From Gymnopilus junonius (taxonomy: Eukaryota; Basidiomycota; Agaricomycetes; Agaricales; Galerinaceae), in NCBI GenBank assembly GCA_015501075.1, contig JADNYJ010000001.1, positions 1,054,001-1,118,000 of the forward strand: a stretch of 64,000 bases of DNA. Reading direction: 5' to 3'. Shown one piece after another: positions 24,081 through 34,209 of the stretch (position 1 is its first letter; each line of letters begins with the position of its first letter). The translations under genes and the position numbers were made by a program. Below the pieces are notes generated by a model that had not been told where the DNA came from, did no database searches, and saw only the letters and a program-made list of their open reading frames with translations.

Positions 24081-24216
24081 GATAATGTTCAACGGATGAG
24101 AGTTGCCGATGATATGATTGGTCGGGTGCCTTGTGACCAGCGTGACCCTCACATTTCCGTTCTTCGCGACATTTCCACCTTGCTCCGCCGTTGCTGGCAT
24201 CGTCGACGCTTTCTCT
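24081..24216. promoter_or_regulatory. Bidirectional promoter with CCAAT box
   Basis: Only 136 bp separate the divergent start codons of prefoldin 2 and NDUFS8. ATTGG at 24117-24121 is an inverted CCAAT box, the site bound by the HAP complex, which controls respiratory genes in fungi. The site is seen directly; its regulation is inferred from its place before a complex I gene. Confidence 0.45.
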
Positions 24217-25234
24217 ATGTTCTCGAGGACACGTCTTGTCCTAGGCTTACAGCCTCATCTGGCGCTTAATACTCGCAATAACCTAGCTCGCAATACGCTA
24301 GTTGCTCATCGCCTTATTTCACACTCAAGTTGTTCTCGCGCAGAACACGACCCTCATCAACGCCGGGTGGAGACGTTAACCAGCGCGATCGGTGAACGCG
24401 GTGGCCATCATGCTCACACTTCACACCCGGTGGATGCTCAGGGAAATGAAATGAACCCTTACAGAAATGGGCCCAGTGCACTCGATAAGGCCGTCCATCT
24501 GTTCTTCTTCACCGAAATCATTCGAGGTTAGAATTGTATTCGTTATTCTTCAGCTGGTTTTTACACAGGCTGTGCAGGCATGTGGATAGTCCTCGAAAAC
24601 TTCTTCCGGCCCCCTACACCATCATGTATCCATTTGAAAAGGGTCCTCTATCTCCCCGCTTTCGTGGGGAGCACGCCTTACGTCGCTATCCAAGTGGTGA
24701 AGAGCGTTGCATCGGTTAGAATTTGCGCAATGCCAAGTCATCGTTGAGTTGACGTGAATCTTGTTTAGCTTGCAAGTTATGCGAGGCTATTTGTCCTGCG
24801 CAAGCAATCACTATTGAAAGCGAAGCACGGTTGGACGGTTCAAGGAAAACAACCAAATATGGTATGCAGAGCAACCCCTCTTTCTCAGAAATCATCTCAC
24901 TGGTTGCAGATATTGACATGACAAAATGCATTTATTGTGGTTTTTGCCAAGAGGCCTGTCCTGTTGATGCAATTGTTGAGAGTACGCATCCATGTTACAT
25001 TAGCTCGCTGGCGGCAGAGTCTGATTGATCTCTTTAATTTTTTAATGTAGCCCAAAACCAGGAATTCTCCGTCGAGAACCGCGAAGAACTGCTCTACAAC
25101 AAAGAGAAGCTTCTTGCCAATGGTGATAGAGCTGAAGCTGAGATAGCAGCAAACCTGCATTGTAAGTAGACAGTGGCGTTTCTTTAGACAATTTGCTTGA
25201 CGAACTTCTATTAGCGGACCACGTTTACCGGTGA
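24217..25234 (+). CDS. NDUFS8: NADH:ubiquinone oxidoreductase 23-kDa iron-sulfur subunit (NDUFS8/TYKY)
   Basis: Exons 24217-24526, 24578-24714, 24769-24861, 24910-24981, 25051-25161 and 25215-25234. The N-terminus [15 protein letters not shown] is a mitochondrial targeting sequence. Two 4Fe-4S motifs are complete: [19 protein letters not shown] and [29 protein letters not shown] and [17 protein letters not shown] are near-invariant in the family. The subunit carries clusters N6a/N6b in the matrix arm of complex I. Exon 2 is one base short: after FF the sequence has five C (24610-24614) where CGG CCC CCC TAC needs six, so the frame closes only with one C added. The acceptor at 24577 gives [11 protein letters not shown]. 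Confidence 0.9.
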
Positions 25235-27642
25235 TCTACTTGTCTATATCCTGGGATGACAGTACTTCTCTGCGGCGAGGCGCTCAACAGATTAAGCACC
25301 ATGCAGCCTAGAAGCATAATTTATGCCACCTCCCGCAGCATATACTTGCATCAACGTTCCTTAACTAGTTGTCAAAGCAATTTATTTTTCTTTCCGTGAC
25401 ACGTAGTTCCCTTTTGCCTCTGCACATCGTGTCCTAGTACGTCCTATCGTCGTATTTAGTCGCAATTCGAGTTTCTAGACTTCAAGCCCGTTTGAACGTG
25501 ACTGTCACAGAGGTTGACCTAGGTCACAATCACAAGACTTTTGCGTAGAACCCGTTGAACGTGTCCTGCGTCACTTTCGTATCCTTCTGCGTTTTGCAAC
25601 TTCCCTGTTCCCGACTTTGCTGACGGCATTTCGCCGAAATGGGTTTGTGAGCCTCGTGTAAAAAGCATAGCCACTGTTGATTACACGTAGGATCGGCCCC
25701 GAGTTACCTATTTCTATGTTCCAAAACAGACATTCGTAGGAAATCCCAGGAAATCTTATGAATGTTTTCACTCATCACACCAAGAAATGGACAACCTCTA
25801 CAAGTAAATAATTTTTCTCTCTTATTGTACCCACGCTGACTGAGTCAACATTCCAATTATATAACTATCTGACCCAGATATCTAGTATCCTGTCAAGATG
25901 CCATTGTTCTTCAGCCTTCTGGCATTTCCTGACAAGTCCGCCGGACTTCCACTGCACTGCGCTGCGGAAATCAAATAGTGTCAGATATTTATGATTTCCG
26001 TGCTCGTCCATTACTTGCGGTCAACGATCTGAGGCACTGCCATGCAATGGATGAGTAGCTCAAGATTCAAGATGGTGACTATCAGATTGACTCTATTTTC
26101 ACACCAGTAATAGTGTGAAGGAGAGCCAAGATGTTTAGGTGATTTATCACCGTGCGGTTTTGGTGTCCTCAAAGTTTCCTTCCATTTTATTCTGACTGTT
26201 GGTCCATGTCCATCATCTAATCAGAAGCACGTCCCAAGACCCTTTGAGGAACTGCGTTATTCTCATATATGCGCTCTCTGGGATCTGCTTCTCGATAAGC
26301 GATTGATCAAGTCATGGATCTGCCGTTTTCTTTGGGCCTTTGAAAGGACTAGACTAATCAAAGGCGGAAATGCTACGCAAACTTTCTTGGTTTGCTCTAA
26401 GGTTGACACCTATCTCTCTGGCAACTCGGAATATCGGGAAGGAAAGGCTCGATCTGTGTTCCAATTGCTTAAGTCTCTTAAGTCCGCTGCCTAATATTGA
26501 CCCCAGTTTGCAGAGCCTATGAAGTCGCAGGTGCATAAGTGTCCTCAGCCGACGCGGCGCCAAACTGATTGTCATCTCATGGTGTATCATTATCAAAATT
26601 GGACTTAACCCCTATCTGCATTCTATCGCGCATGGCAAATCGGCCTCTCCTCCGTTAATCTGGTCTTAGGACGCAGCCACAAATAGCTGCTGTTTCTCTA
26701 GCGCAGTACGCTTTCGGGATGCCGAGGGCATCTAGTGACCTATAGGTCTCCCAATAAGTATCGGGGAATTTCCAGAATCGACGGTTCCTTCCGATAAAAT
26801 CCCAGCACCTTGCCGGGTGGAGGGAGCAAAGAGAATGTGCAATGAACTGGTTTGTTCGATTTATTACGAAATGGGCTGCTTGCTTAGGGACCTCGGCTTG
26901 AGTCGCTGACAGTGCTCGGACAGAAAGTGCTTACAACTTGGTCGAGAGTACAAAAGCGGTGCTATTCGCGCTTTCTCCTAAAAGCTCGGCGGCACCTTGA
27001 TTGTTCATACGAAATTGTGGGGAGATATGAGCCTACTTCCGTTGGTAGCGGGCCCGACCAGGACTAGTCACCAGAAGGTTAGGATTATCAACGTGTTTGA
27101 TACGGGCGACAGACATAAACCGCTCTGGGCAAGATGTACCTTAGATGAATGTCAAGATGGAGCTGAGGATTTGGTTCCTTCCGACAGTGGGTAAGCAATC
27201 ACTTGCTGTGGGTCTACAGTCAAGCGGGTTCCACTGTTCTGAACTTGTGAACCAGTCAGCAATCTTCGAGTCTACCCTGCGGACAACCTTTATTTTTGTG
27301 CGATAGGGATTTGCTAACGGTCAAGACAGGAAGATATGAATATAGATCTACCATTGCCCGTAGGAGTTCTAGTTCTATCAATGTCACTAGACAGAACAGA
27401 ACGTAAGTTTGTACAAGTCGTCACCAGACGAGTCATGAGTTTTCCCCTTGGCTCTATATATCTGTTATGTGTTCCGAATATGGGCCCGATCGAGGAAGGA
27501 CTTTATCAATTCAACAAGTACATAGCAAAAGGACAGCACATTCACACAAATACAATGACAGTTTATAATAAGATGTGTCTTCCGCGAAACGGTCAGTATG
27601 GGAAGAGCTATTAGAAGGTTACATAAAAGTGACCTAATGAGA
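25235..27642. other. Gene-free convergent spacer of about 2.4 kb
   Basis: This region lies between the 3' ends of NDUFS8 and the INO80 subunit gene. Short frames (26303-26494, 26997-27194, 27336-27614) carry no motif and no splice-compatible partner. No transposon coding sequence, terminal repeat, tRNA or rRNA was recognised. It may hold a decayed element, but I cannot show it. Confidence 0.45.
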
Positions 27643-29489
27643 TCACGATGGACCCATCGGGGCCTCATCATCGACACTCCGGCGAGGGTGTTCTCGTTGA
27701 TAGCGTTTGGAGCCCCTGTCTTCCTGAGGCCTGCTAGAATATGTTGTAGGCGGCATATTCCCTACGTCATTGTCGCTATCGACATCCATGTCATTGCGAC
27801 CACGCTTCCTCGATTCCAAGTGAGGGTGGTTATGTTCAGACACTGGGAAGTTGCCACCGCCACCTCCACCCGCACGATCGACTATAGTCTGGGATCGACC
27901 TTCTTCGCGAGTAAACTCCACCTCTTCGTTCAGCTGAGGAACTGGTCGAAGTCTGTAGGAAGACCTGGCACCACGATCGCCGCGTTCGTAATATTGACTT
28001 CGTGAATCAGGTCGAGAAGGCACATCGGCTGCGCCAGCACCGGAGCCCGAAGCTGAGCCAGAACCAGGTGTTTCTGAACGACTGAGGAGGGGATAGCCTG
28101 ATGGTGGAAGGCTATCATGATAATATGCCGGCTCTTCTCGGCTACGAGGGGGGATGTGGGGTTCATAGTCTCCTCTATCGATCTGTGAATGCGATCTATG
28201 AACAGAAAGAGGCGGAGAATGCATGCGGGATGAGCTCATTTCGCGGCTACGATTGTACTCCCTGTTACGTTCGTGTTCCCGATGCTCGCGTTCCCAATCC
28301 CGTTCGCGCTCCATGTCGCGCTGCTTGTCGTGATACTCCTCCCTGTTAATGTAAGTACCAGGACCTAGGCGCTGATGAGCGTGGATTCTGCCAGAGGACC
28401 GTGATTCGGACGGGTGAGCGCCAGGTGATAATGGAAGACGTGTCGGGTGACGGTCATATGCATGAGGATGAGAATATTCATGTGGATCGCTGTGTCTCGG
28501 CCTTTCTCTTTCAGAAAGCGGGGGACTGTGCATAGGTTGATGAACTGGCGGTAAGCTTTCAGGGTAATGATGGTGCTGTCCGGGTACGCGGTAGGCCTGA
28601 GGGGGTACATTATGAGACCGAGAGCGAGATGAAGAATGAGATCGATTTCGGGAATGAGAAGAACTAGAGTGCGCGTGATGTAAAGGAGGACTTGCATGAG
28701 AATTCGAGTGCGAGTGACCTCTGGTAACTTCATACTGGTGTTGGACAGGTTGCATTGGAATCATCGCGGGAAGATGGTGGCGACTTCCGTCATGTCCAGC
28801 AGATACGCGCCTAGGGGAGTGAACAGACATATGAGGAGAAAAAGCCGCAGTAGAACCCATAGGGTCGTCCATAACGGGAAGAGGATGGCTATCTTGAACA
28901 GCAGCGACTCTGGAGCTCCCTTGAGAGCGAACATGCTCCTGAGGAACATGGATTTGATCGGAATCCATAGACGATGGATGCATACGCATCTCGCGATGGT
29001 GATGGGTTCCTGACACTTGGCGTGAAGAGGGTTGAAGAGGAGCACCCATAGCATGATGGGCTGGAGGCAGAGGATGGTGATCCTGTAGCGTCGGGGAAGG
29101 AGGGGTAAGAGCAAGACGCTCATATAGAACACTGTAGGCAATTATTAAGAGGCATATTCGTATTACCAAGGGCGTAAAGATAGCAGCTTACGCTCGTTCC
29201 ATTTTCATCCTGCGGATACTCAATTTAGCTTGCAGAATCTTGAAGTGCAGAGTGTAATTATCCTAGAAAGAAGTTGATATAAGGATTACGCGTAAGAACA
29301 GCAGACGAGACGAACGGTTTCAATGTCTTTGACTTTTTGTTTGAGCTCCTTGTATTTTGCATGATACTTGGCATCTTCAGCGCCAGCAGTGATGCCGACA
29401 GGCACAGGCTTTTGTTTTTGTCTAACGGGAGGGGCGAGCTGGCTATGGGAGGGAAGGGGATGGGGGGCAGGGGACGGGACAGAAGACAT
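27643..29489 (-). CDS. INO80 complex subunit F-domain protein
   Basis: Three exons (29489-29316, 29262-29192, 29131-27643) give 577 residues. The conserved part is a coiled coil near residues 40-95: KYHAKYKELKQKVKDIET, then NYTLHFKILQAKLSIRRMKMERAVLYERL, whose two halves come together only when both introns are removed. This is the pattern of the INO80 subunit F (TFPT-like) domain of fungal proteins. The remaining 480 residues are disordered, rich in His, Ser, Pro and Arg, with RERD-type repeats (DMERERDWEREHREHERN). Family knowledge: INO80 is a nuclear chromatin remodeller acting on H2A.Z nucleosomes. Open plus-strand frames here are shadows. The assignment rests on the coiled coil only. Confidence 0.75.
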
Positions 29490-29981
29490 GATGGGAGAGA
29501 GCAAGTTGCTGGCAGATGTTGACTCTAGAATTCGGCTACAATATTATTTCTGGCGCCTGGCGTTCAATCCACCATTCACCGCCATCTTCCATATATTGCC
29601 TTTTTCGGTTCATATCGGCAACACCTTGCGACATAAACACTCCAAAGCCAGCACTCGAGCTCATCCGCCGCTCTTCTCCCTTGATTCTCCTTCCTTCTCT
29701 GTCTAGAGACTGTCTTGGGCGGTTTGTTCGACGCAGTGGAAACAGACACGTGACTACACCCGTCGCTTCCTTCCTCGTCCACCACGACAAGTGTTCTTCC
29801 GACACCACCACCATTTCTGACAACTTTTTGCTCTTATCATACGAGTACGTGGCCACTTATGTATCTTACGTGTTGCATTATCTGATAGTAATGGAAATGC
29901 AGTGTCTGTTCCCTATAGACAGTTAGTTCTGTTTGTCTTTGTGGCCTGCGACATGTGTGCTAACACGGTGTCCCCAGGGAC
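29490..29981. promoter_or_regulatory. Divergent promoter with CACGTG
   Basis: This 492-bp region separates the INO80 F-domain gene (minus) from NDUFA13 (plus). It contains CACGTG at 29747-29752. No coding exon was supported in it. Confidence 0.42.
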
Positions 29982-30603
29982 ATGCCCCCACCGGGCGGGT
30001 TTGAATCTGTCAAGTACAAACGAAACCTTCCTCTGAGGGGTCCAGGTGCATATGCCATTCTGGGAGGCGTGACGGCGATTTGTGCCTACGGTTTCTATCG
30101 ACTGGGCAAGGGCAATCTGGAAAGACGGTACGTGCCCTCCAATTATAGACTCCGAGTCGCAGCGAGACTTGGGTGGTCAGCTGGACGTGGAACGTGTCTT
30201 GATAGTACGCGCTCACCACTAAACGTGGTGACTCTGGATCCGGCCGCCATTTTCCCTTGTGCCCTTATCAATTAGCTACAGTAATTGCTGAAATGGGAAG
30301 CTGAGCTGATTCGGAAACTGGGTTTTTTTTGGACCATTCACAGGGAGCTGGAACGAGAGAAGGTATGGTCGCGGATACACCTTGTACCGCTCCTGACGGC
30401 GGAGGGCGATCGGGACATGTATCGACGACAGCAAGCAGCGCTTGCCAGGGAAAAGGCAATTATGAAAGATGTGCCCGGGTGGGAGGTAAAAACACAATTC
30501 TTGATAGGGAAAGAGACGGCGACTGATCGAAGCTGCATGACAGGCGGGAACGAGCGTATACAACAACCCGAAGTACCATACGCCCGAGATAGTAGTGCTT
30601 TGA
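29982..30603 (+). CDS. NDUFA13: Complex I accessory subunit NDUFA13/GRIM-19
   Basis: Exons 29982-30127, 30344-30485 and 30544-30603 give 115 residues. The start MPPPGGFESVKYKRNLP, then RGPGAYAILGGVTAICAYGFY (one membrane helix) and LERRELEREKVWSRIHLVPLL with IMKDVPGWE are hallmarks of the family. The short last exon ends in SVYNNPKYHTPEIVVL. The protein spans the inner mitochondrial membrane in the proximal part of complex I. Intron 1 is 216 bp, about four times longer than every other intron here, and holds a second plausible acceptor near 30281. The join ERR|ELERE is contiguous in homologues, so I treat it as one intron. Confidence 0.92.
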
Positions 30604-30890
30604 GTAGTGTAGCCAATGAGAAATGGACCGGATCGGCGGGTCGGACCTGCCTAAAGGGGAGACAGGCCGCGTCGGTTTGGATTGTTTTTGCAGGATTCAA
30701 AAAGCCATACATTGCAGTAGACACAGCTTGGCTCTTGTCACGGATCAGGAGATTTGAGAACTGGAATCCGGGGATGAGAATGGTAATCATTCAAATCCAA
30801 ATCCGATCCCAAGTCTGGCGTATATTAGAGCGACGGCGCTTTGTGCAGACCTCCTCCCGAACAAACTTTCTCGCCTCCCTTTTCAAACCC
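30604..30890. other. Spacer before the HMG-box gene
   Basis: This 287-bp gap holds the 3' UTR of NDUFA13 and the promoter of the HMG-box gene. An open frame crosses it by chance, but its sequence has no conserved part before the ATG at 30891. The final 50 bp are strongly pyrimidine-rich. Confidence 0.4.
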
Positions 30891-32704
30891 ATGCCATCCG
30901 CCACTCTCCTCCGTCCAGACCCCATGCCTCTCTCTTATCTCGCCGACGCCCCCATGAACGACGACAGCATCCCCTACTCGTCCCCCGACTCTGATCAAAT
31001 GATATTCGGCCCCCTCGATCTCGAGGATGTTGGTGGTGTCCACCCCTCCAGCAATCCCTACCAGTGGGATTCCTATGTCGACATTGAGCCCGATGTCAAG
31101 CCCGCCTATGGCTTCTCCCACTACGCCTTTGGTGCCCCTCCCACCCAAGCCTTTTATGACTCGGGCGGCATGTACAACCCCGCAGAGGACACATCCACCT
31201 CTGCCTCTCTCGATCTCACAACTTGGATCAACGATCCCGACCTCAACGCCATCAATTCGCCCTCCTCCCCCATCCCTATCCCATCCCCACTATCTGACAC
31301 AAATCTCTCAGCGTCTTCATCATTCGCTGCCTATCAAGATCATCCCCAGTTCTCCCAGGAACCGTCCTTTTCCCCCACCAGCTTTGCTGCCCTCCATCCT
31401 CTTCCGCGATCCGTCTCACCCTCGTCGCCCTTTGAGGATGTGCGATCCGTCCGACCGCGCGTTCATTCGGTCGTCTCACCCAGAGATATGTCTCTGCAAC
31501 CCCCATCCTGGGCTTCCCAGCTCTGGGATACCCCAAGCGCTCATCGGACTCAGAATTTGATGAGGCCGTCCGTCAGGCATTCACCTTTGACGGATGCACC
31601 TACTCTGCGACAGCGCATCCCGTTGCGTCGCGGCTCTCTCTCTTCTGGACAGCTCTTTCAGTCGTCCAGTGCCCCTTCTCACATAGACACGCTTGTTCCA
31701 GCCATGACTCGTACATACAGCAGAAGAGCGGATTCCGTCAGTATTTCTGACGACCGTGACGCGACTGTTCGAAGAAAGAAGCGATCACCCGAGGAGGAAA
31801 CCCCAGCTCCCACCACAGGAAAGAGTGCAGACACTCGTAGGTGCTTCTAATTGTTCCTTATCTCCTTTAGGCTGACAATGGCATTTCCCACAGCTCTGAA
31901 ATCTGTGTTGCGTCCTCCGAAGCTGGCTCCATCGGCCTGGCAGCTGTACTTTACAGACTGGATCCAAAAGCAGCAAGCTTCGGGAACGCGGAAGCTCAAT
32001 GTTGCTCAGGCGGCCAAAGAGGCCGGGCAAGAGTACGCTTGCCTTAGTACAGCTGAGAAAGAGGTGTGATTGCTTACGTGACGTCATAAACTGGTCATTG
32101 ACACCCTTCGATTTATGACAGCCCTACAAGCGTCGGTCACAGGCCATGAAGGAGGCCCGCGAGAAGGAACACGAGGCGTATATGCGCACTCTCACGCCAG
32201 AGGATATCAAGCGCGAGAATCTGTTCCGCGCTGCTCAACGCAAGGCTGGCAAGTCACGCAAGAGTAACATCAAGGACCCCAATGCTCCCAAGAAACCCCT
32301 CAGTGCATACTTTATGTTCCTGCAACGCATCCGTGCCAATCCACGTTTGGTAGCTGAAATATTCGGTGATGAGACCGAAACTACCAAACAGAGCGTCTTG
32401 GCTGCTGCAAAATGGCGCTCCATGACGGATGCCGAGAGGCAGGTGAGTAATTACCTTGAACCCCACCTCTTCCTGCCTTTAATTACCACCTCCCTTCTAG
32501 CCATTTTTAGCGCAGGCAGAGCAGGAGAAGATGGAGTATGAAGCTGCGAGACGATTGTATGAGGAGGGTACTACTGGGTTTGGTTCCAGCATCAACTTCA
32601 GTATCCTACCTGGAAGTCCTCACTTCCCCGTCAAGATGGAGTCCGAGAGTGAAAGCGAGGGATTTACGACTGACGACGGCTCTGAGCGTCCCATTCGCTC
32701 ATAG
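30891..32704 (+). CDS. Protein with two HMG boxes
   Basis: Exons 30891-31836, 31894-32063, 32122-32442 and 32501-32704 give 546 residues. The first 310 residues are disordered and Ser/Pro-rich, ending in a basic stretch (RRKKRSPEEE). The first HMG box (about 320-390) is divergent: APSAWQLYFTDWIQKQQ with AAKEAGQEYACLSTAEKEPYK. The second (about 425-500) is canonical: DPNAPKKPLSAYFMFLQ, AKWRSMTDAERQPFLAQAEQ. HMG boxes bind and bend DNA. The domain pair resembles both mitochondrial TFA-like and nuclear Exp1-like proteins. The long N-terminus without a clear presequence favours a nuclear regulator, but this is open. Confidence 0.85.
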
Positions 32705-33085
32705 ACTTTTTTTTTCATGTTTGCTCTTCTGTGTCCGTTGCCTAATGCTAGCACCTGTCACGACCTGTCATGTCCTTCTTCGTTAGGGGTTCGACTTTTT
32801 GACTCTTTTCTTGCACTATATTATACCTTTTTGACGACACCTCTCGGACACGCAGTGTATCGTTGTATATTATATACCTCTATGCTTTGTATCATTAGAA
32901 AGCTGTTTTTTGTCCATAGTCGCTTATCACTCGTATCGTTCCGTTGACGACCCATTAATTACTATTGCACCCCCCCCTGCTCATTTCGTGGGTCTGTTGC
33001 TACTTACATACAAGACCTTTTCTGTACATAAATACATCTCATGATAATGATTGTGCACGAAAGGACCTGTAATGTCTGCCATACG
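32705..33085. other. Convergent 3' spacer
   Basis: This 381-bp gap lies between convergent genes. It is T-rich after the HMG-box stop codon, consistent with 3' UTR sequence. No gene was recognised. Confidence 0.4.
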
Positions 33086-33866
33086 TCATGTAACAGGCGA
33101 CGGTCGTAACGGCATGCGATAAACCATCTTCTGATGAGGATCTCCATCTTCGTCAAACTCGGGACCCTGGATGGGGGATCCAAGATCCAGAATCAACCAT
33201 GCATGAGGGAAAGGCAAGCATGCTTACTTCAGGTTCATATCCAAACCTGGACACAACGCGAGGGGATCGATCAAGATTATCAGGCCATCGGGCAGGGTTT
33301 TTCATTAATTGTTTGACTCACTTGGCGTAAAAGCCCTTGACCGGGATCTGTGAATGCGAAACGATGTCCACGAGGCCGGCGGCAGTGCCTTGCAGCAAGG
33401 CATCCTCTCTGACCCAGTCATGCAGCCTTTCTACAAGTTCGCGGCCGAAGCGGTATTTCCGATAATCTTTGAGGACCGCAAGGCGAGTGAGCTTGTAGTA
33501 GTCTTTTCCAGGATATTTAAATCCGCGAATAGTGCCGACTGGAGTGAGCGATGGTGTCAGCCTCAAGAGAAAGTGTGTCGCCTTGTCCTCCATGCTGCAA
33601 GAGTTTCAGAGATTAATGTAGTGTTCTTTCGGCCCAGTTTCAGAAAGAAAACGAGCTCATCGATCTCAGTCTCCAAAGGAAACTTTTGTTCGCGATGGAA
33701 GACTTCTATGCGCTGGAGGAGAAAGATTTTGGTGTATATATTTCGTCCAGTATGCAGATAAGTTATCCCATACCACATCGTAGCACTGCTGACGCTCTTC
33801 TGCCGTCTGGGCAATGATAATGTCATGACTAGGTGGTTCCGAAGCAGGCGTAGTCGACATCGCCAT
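33086..33866 (-). CDS. GNAT-family N-acetyltransferase
   Basis: Exons 33866-33774, 33712-33653 (end uncertain), 33594-33322, 33246-33228 and 33166-33086. The protein, about 174 residues, has the GNAT plan: IIIAQTAEERQQCYDVRIEVF with the FPLETEIDE segment, ATHFLLRLTP...VGTIRGF, then LTRLAVLKDYRKYRFGRELVERL (motif A, acetyl-CoA binding) and GFYAKFGYEPEGPEFDEDGDPHQKMV (motif B). The substrate is unknown. The join between exons 2 and 3 does not close: exon 2 ends in phase 0 at its GT donor, while exon 3 needs phase 2. Either one G is extra in the GG at the start of exon 3 (HEDKATHF would then read through), or a weak GC donor is used. Confidence 0.82.
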
Positions 33867-34209
33867 GTATTGTTCCAGATAATAAAATATGTTTCGAAGA
33901 ACGAGCTGAACGCGTCTGATGAATGTTTGTGGTGTATCCGAAGGGAGAAATTATTCTAGGACTGAACCAAGTCGGTTGAAGACGCGACGCGGAGGGCTTC
34001 GGCAGTTCGGCAATTCCATTATGTAATTGCTGCCCTCTAGCCGACGGTCGTTTTTTCGGAACTCGCCTGGATTCAATACTCTGACAACTTTCATGTCCTC
34101 TACCTCTTTTCAAGATTAGTCTCTCTTTATCGTGCAGGTAATTCATAATTATATCTTCCTACTCGCGTTTCTGTCTCTGAAAGGTATTTGCTTCAGTTAG
34201 TTTAGACGA
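33867..34209. promoter_or_regulatory. Divergent promoter region
   Basis: This 343-bp spacer lies between the divergent start codons of the GNAT gene and the PPR gene. It is AT-rich near 34140-34160. I saw no specific motif. Confidence 0.35.

Noticed and set aside
27598..29013. Plus-strand frames opposite the INO80 F-domain gene
   Set aside because: They are shadows of a low-complexity coding exon on the minus strand.
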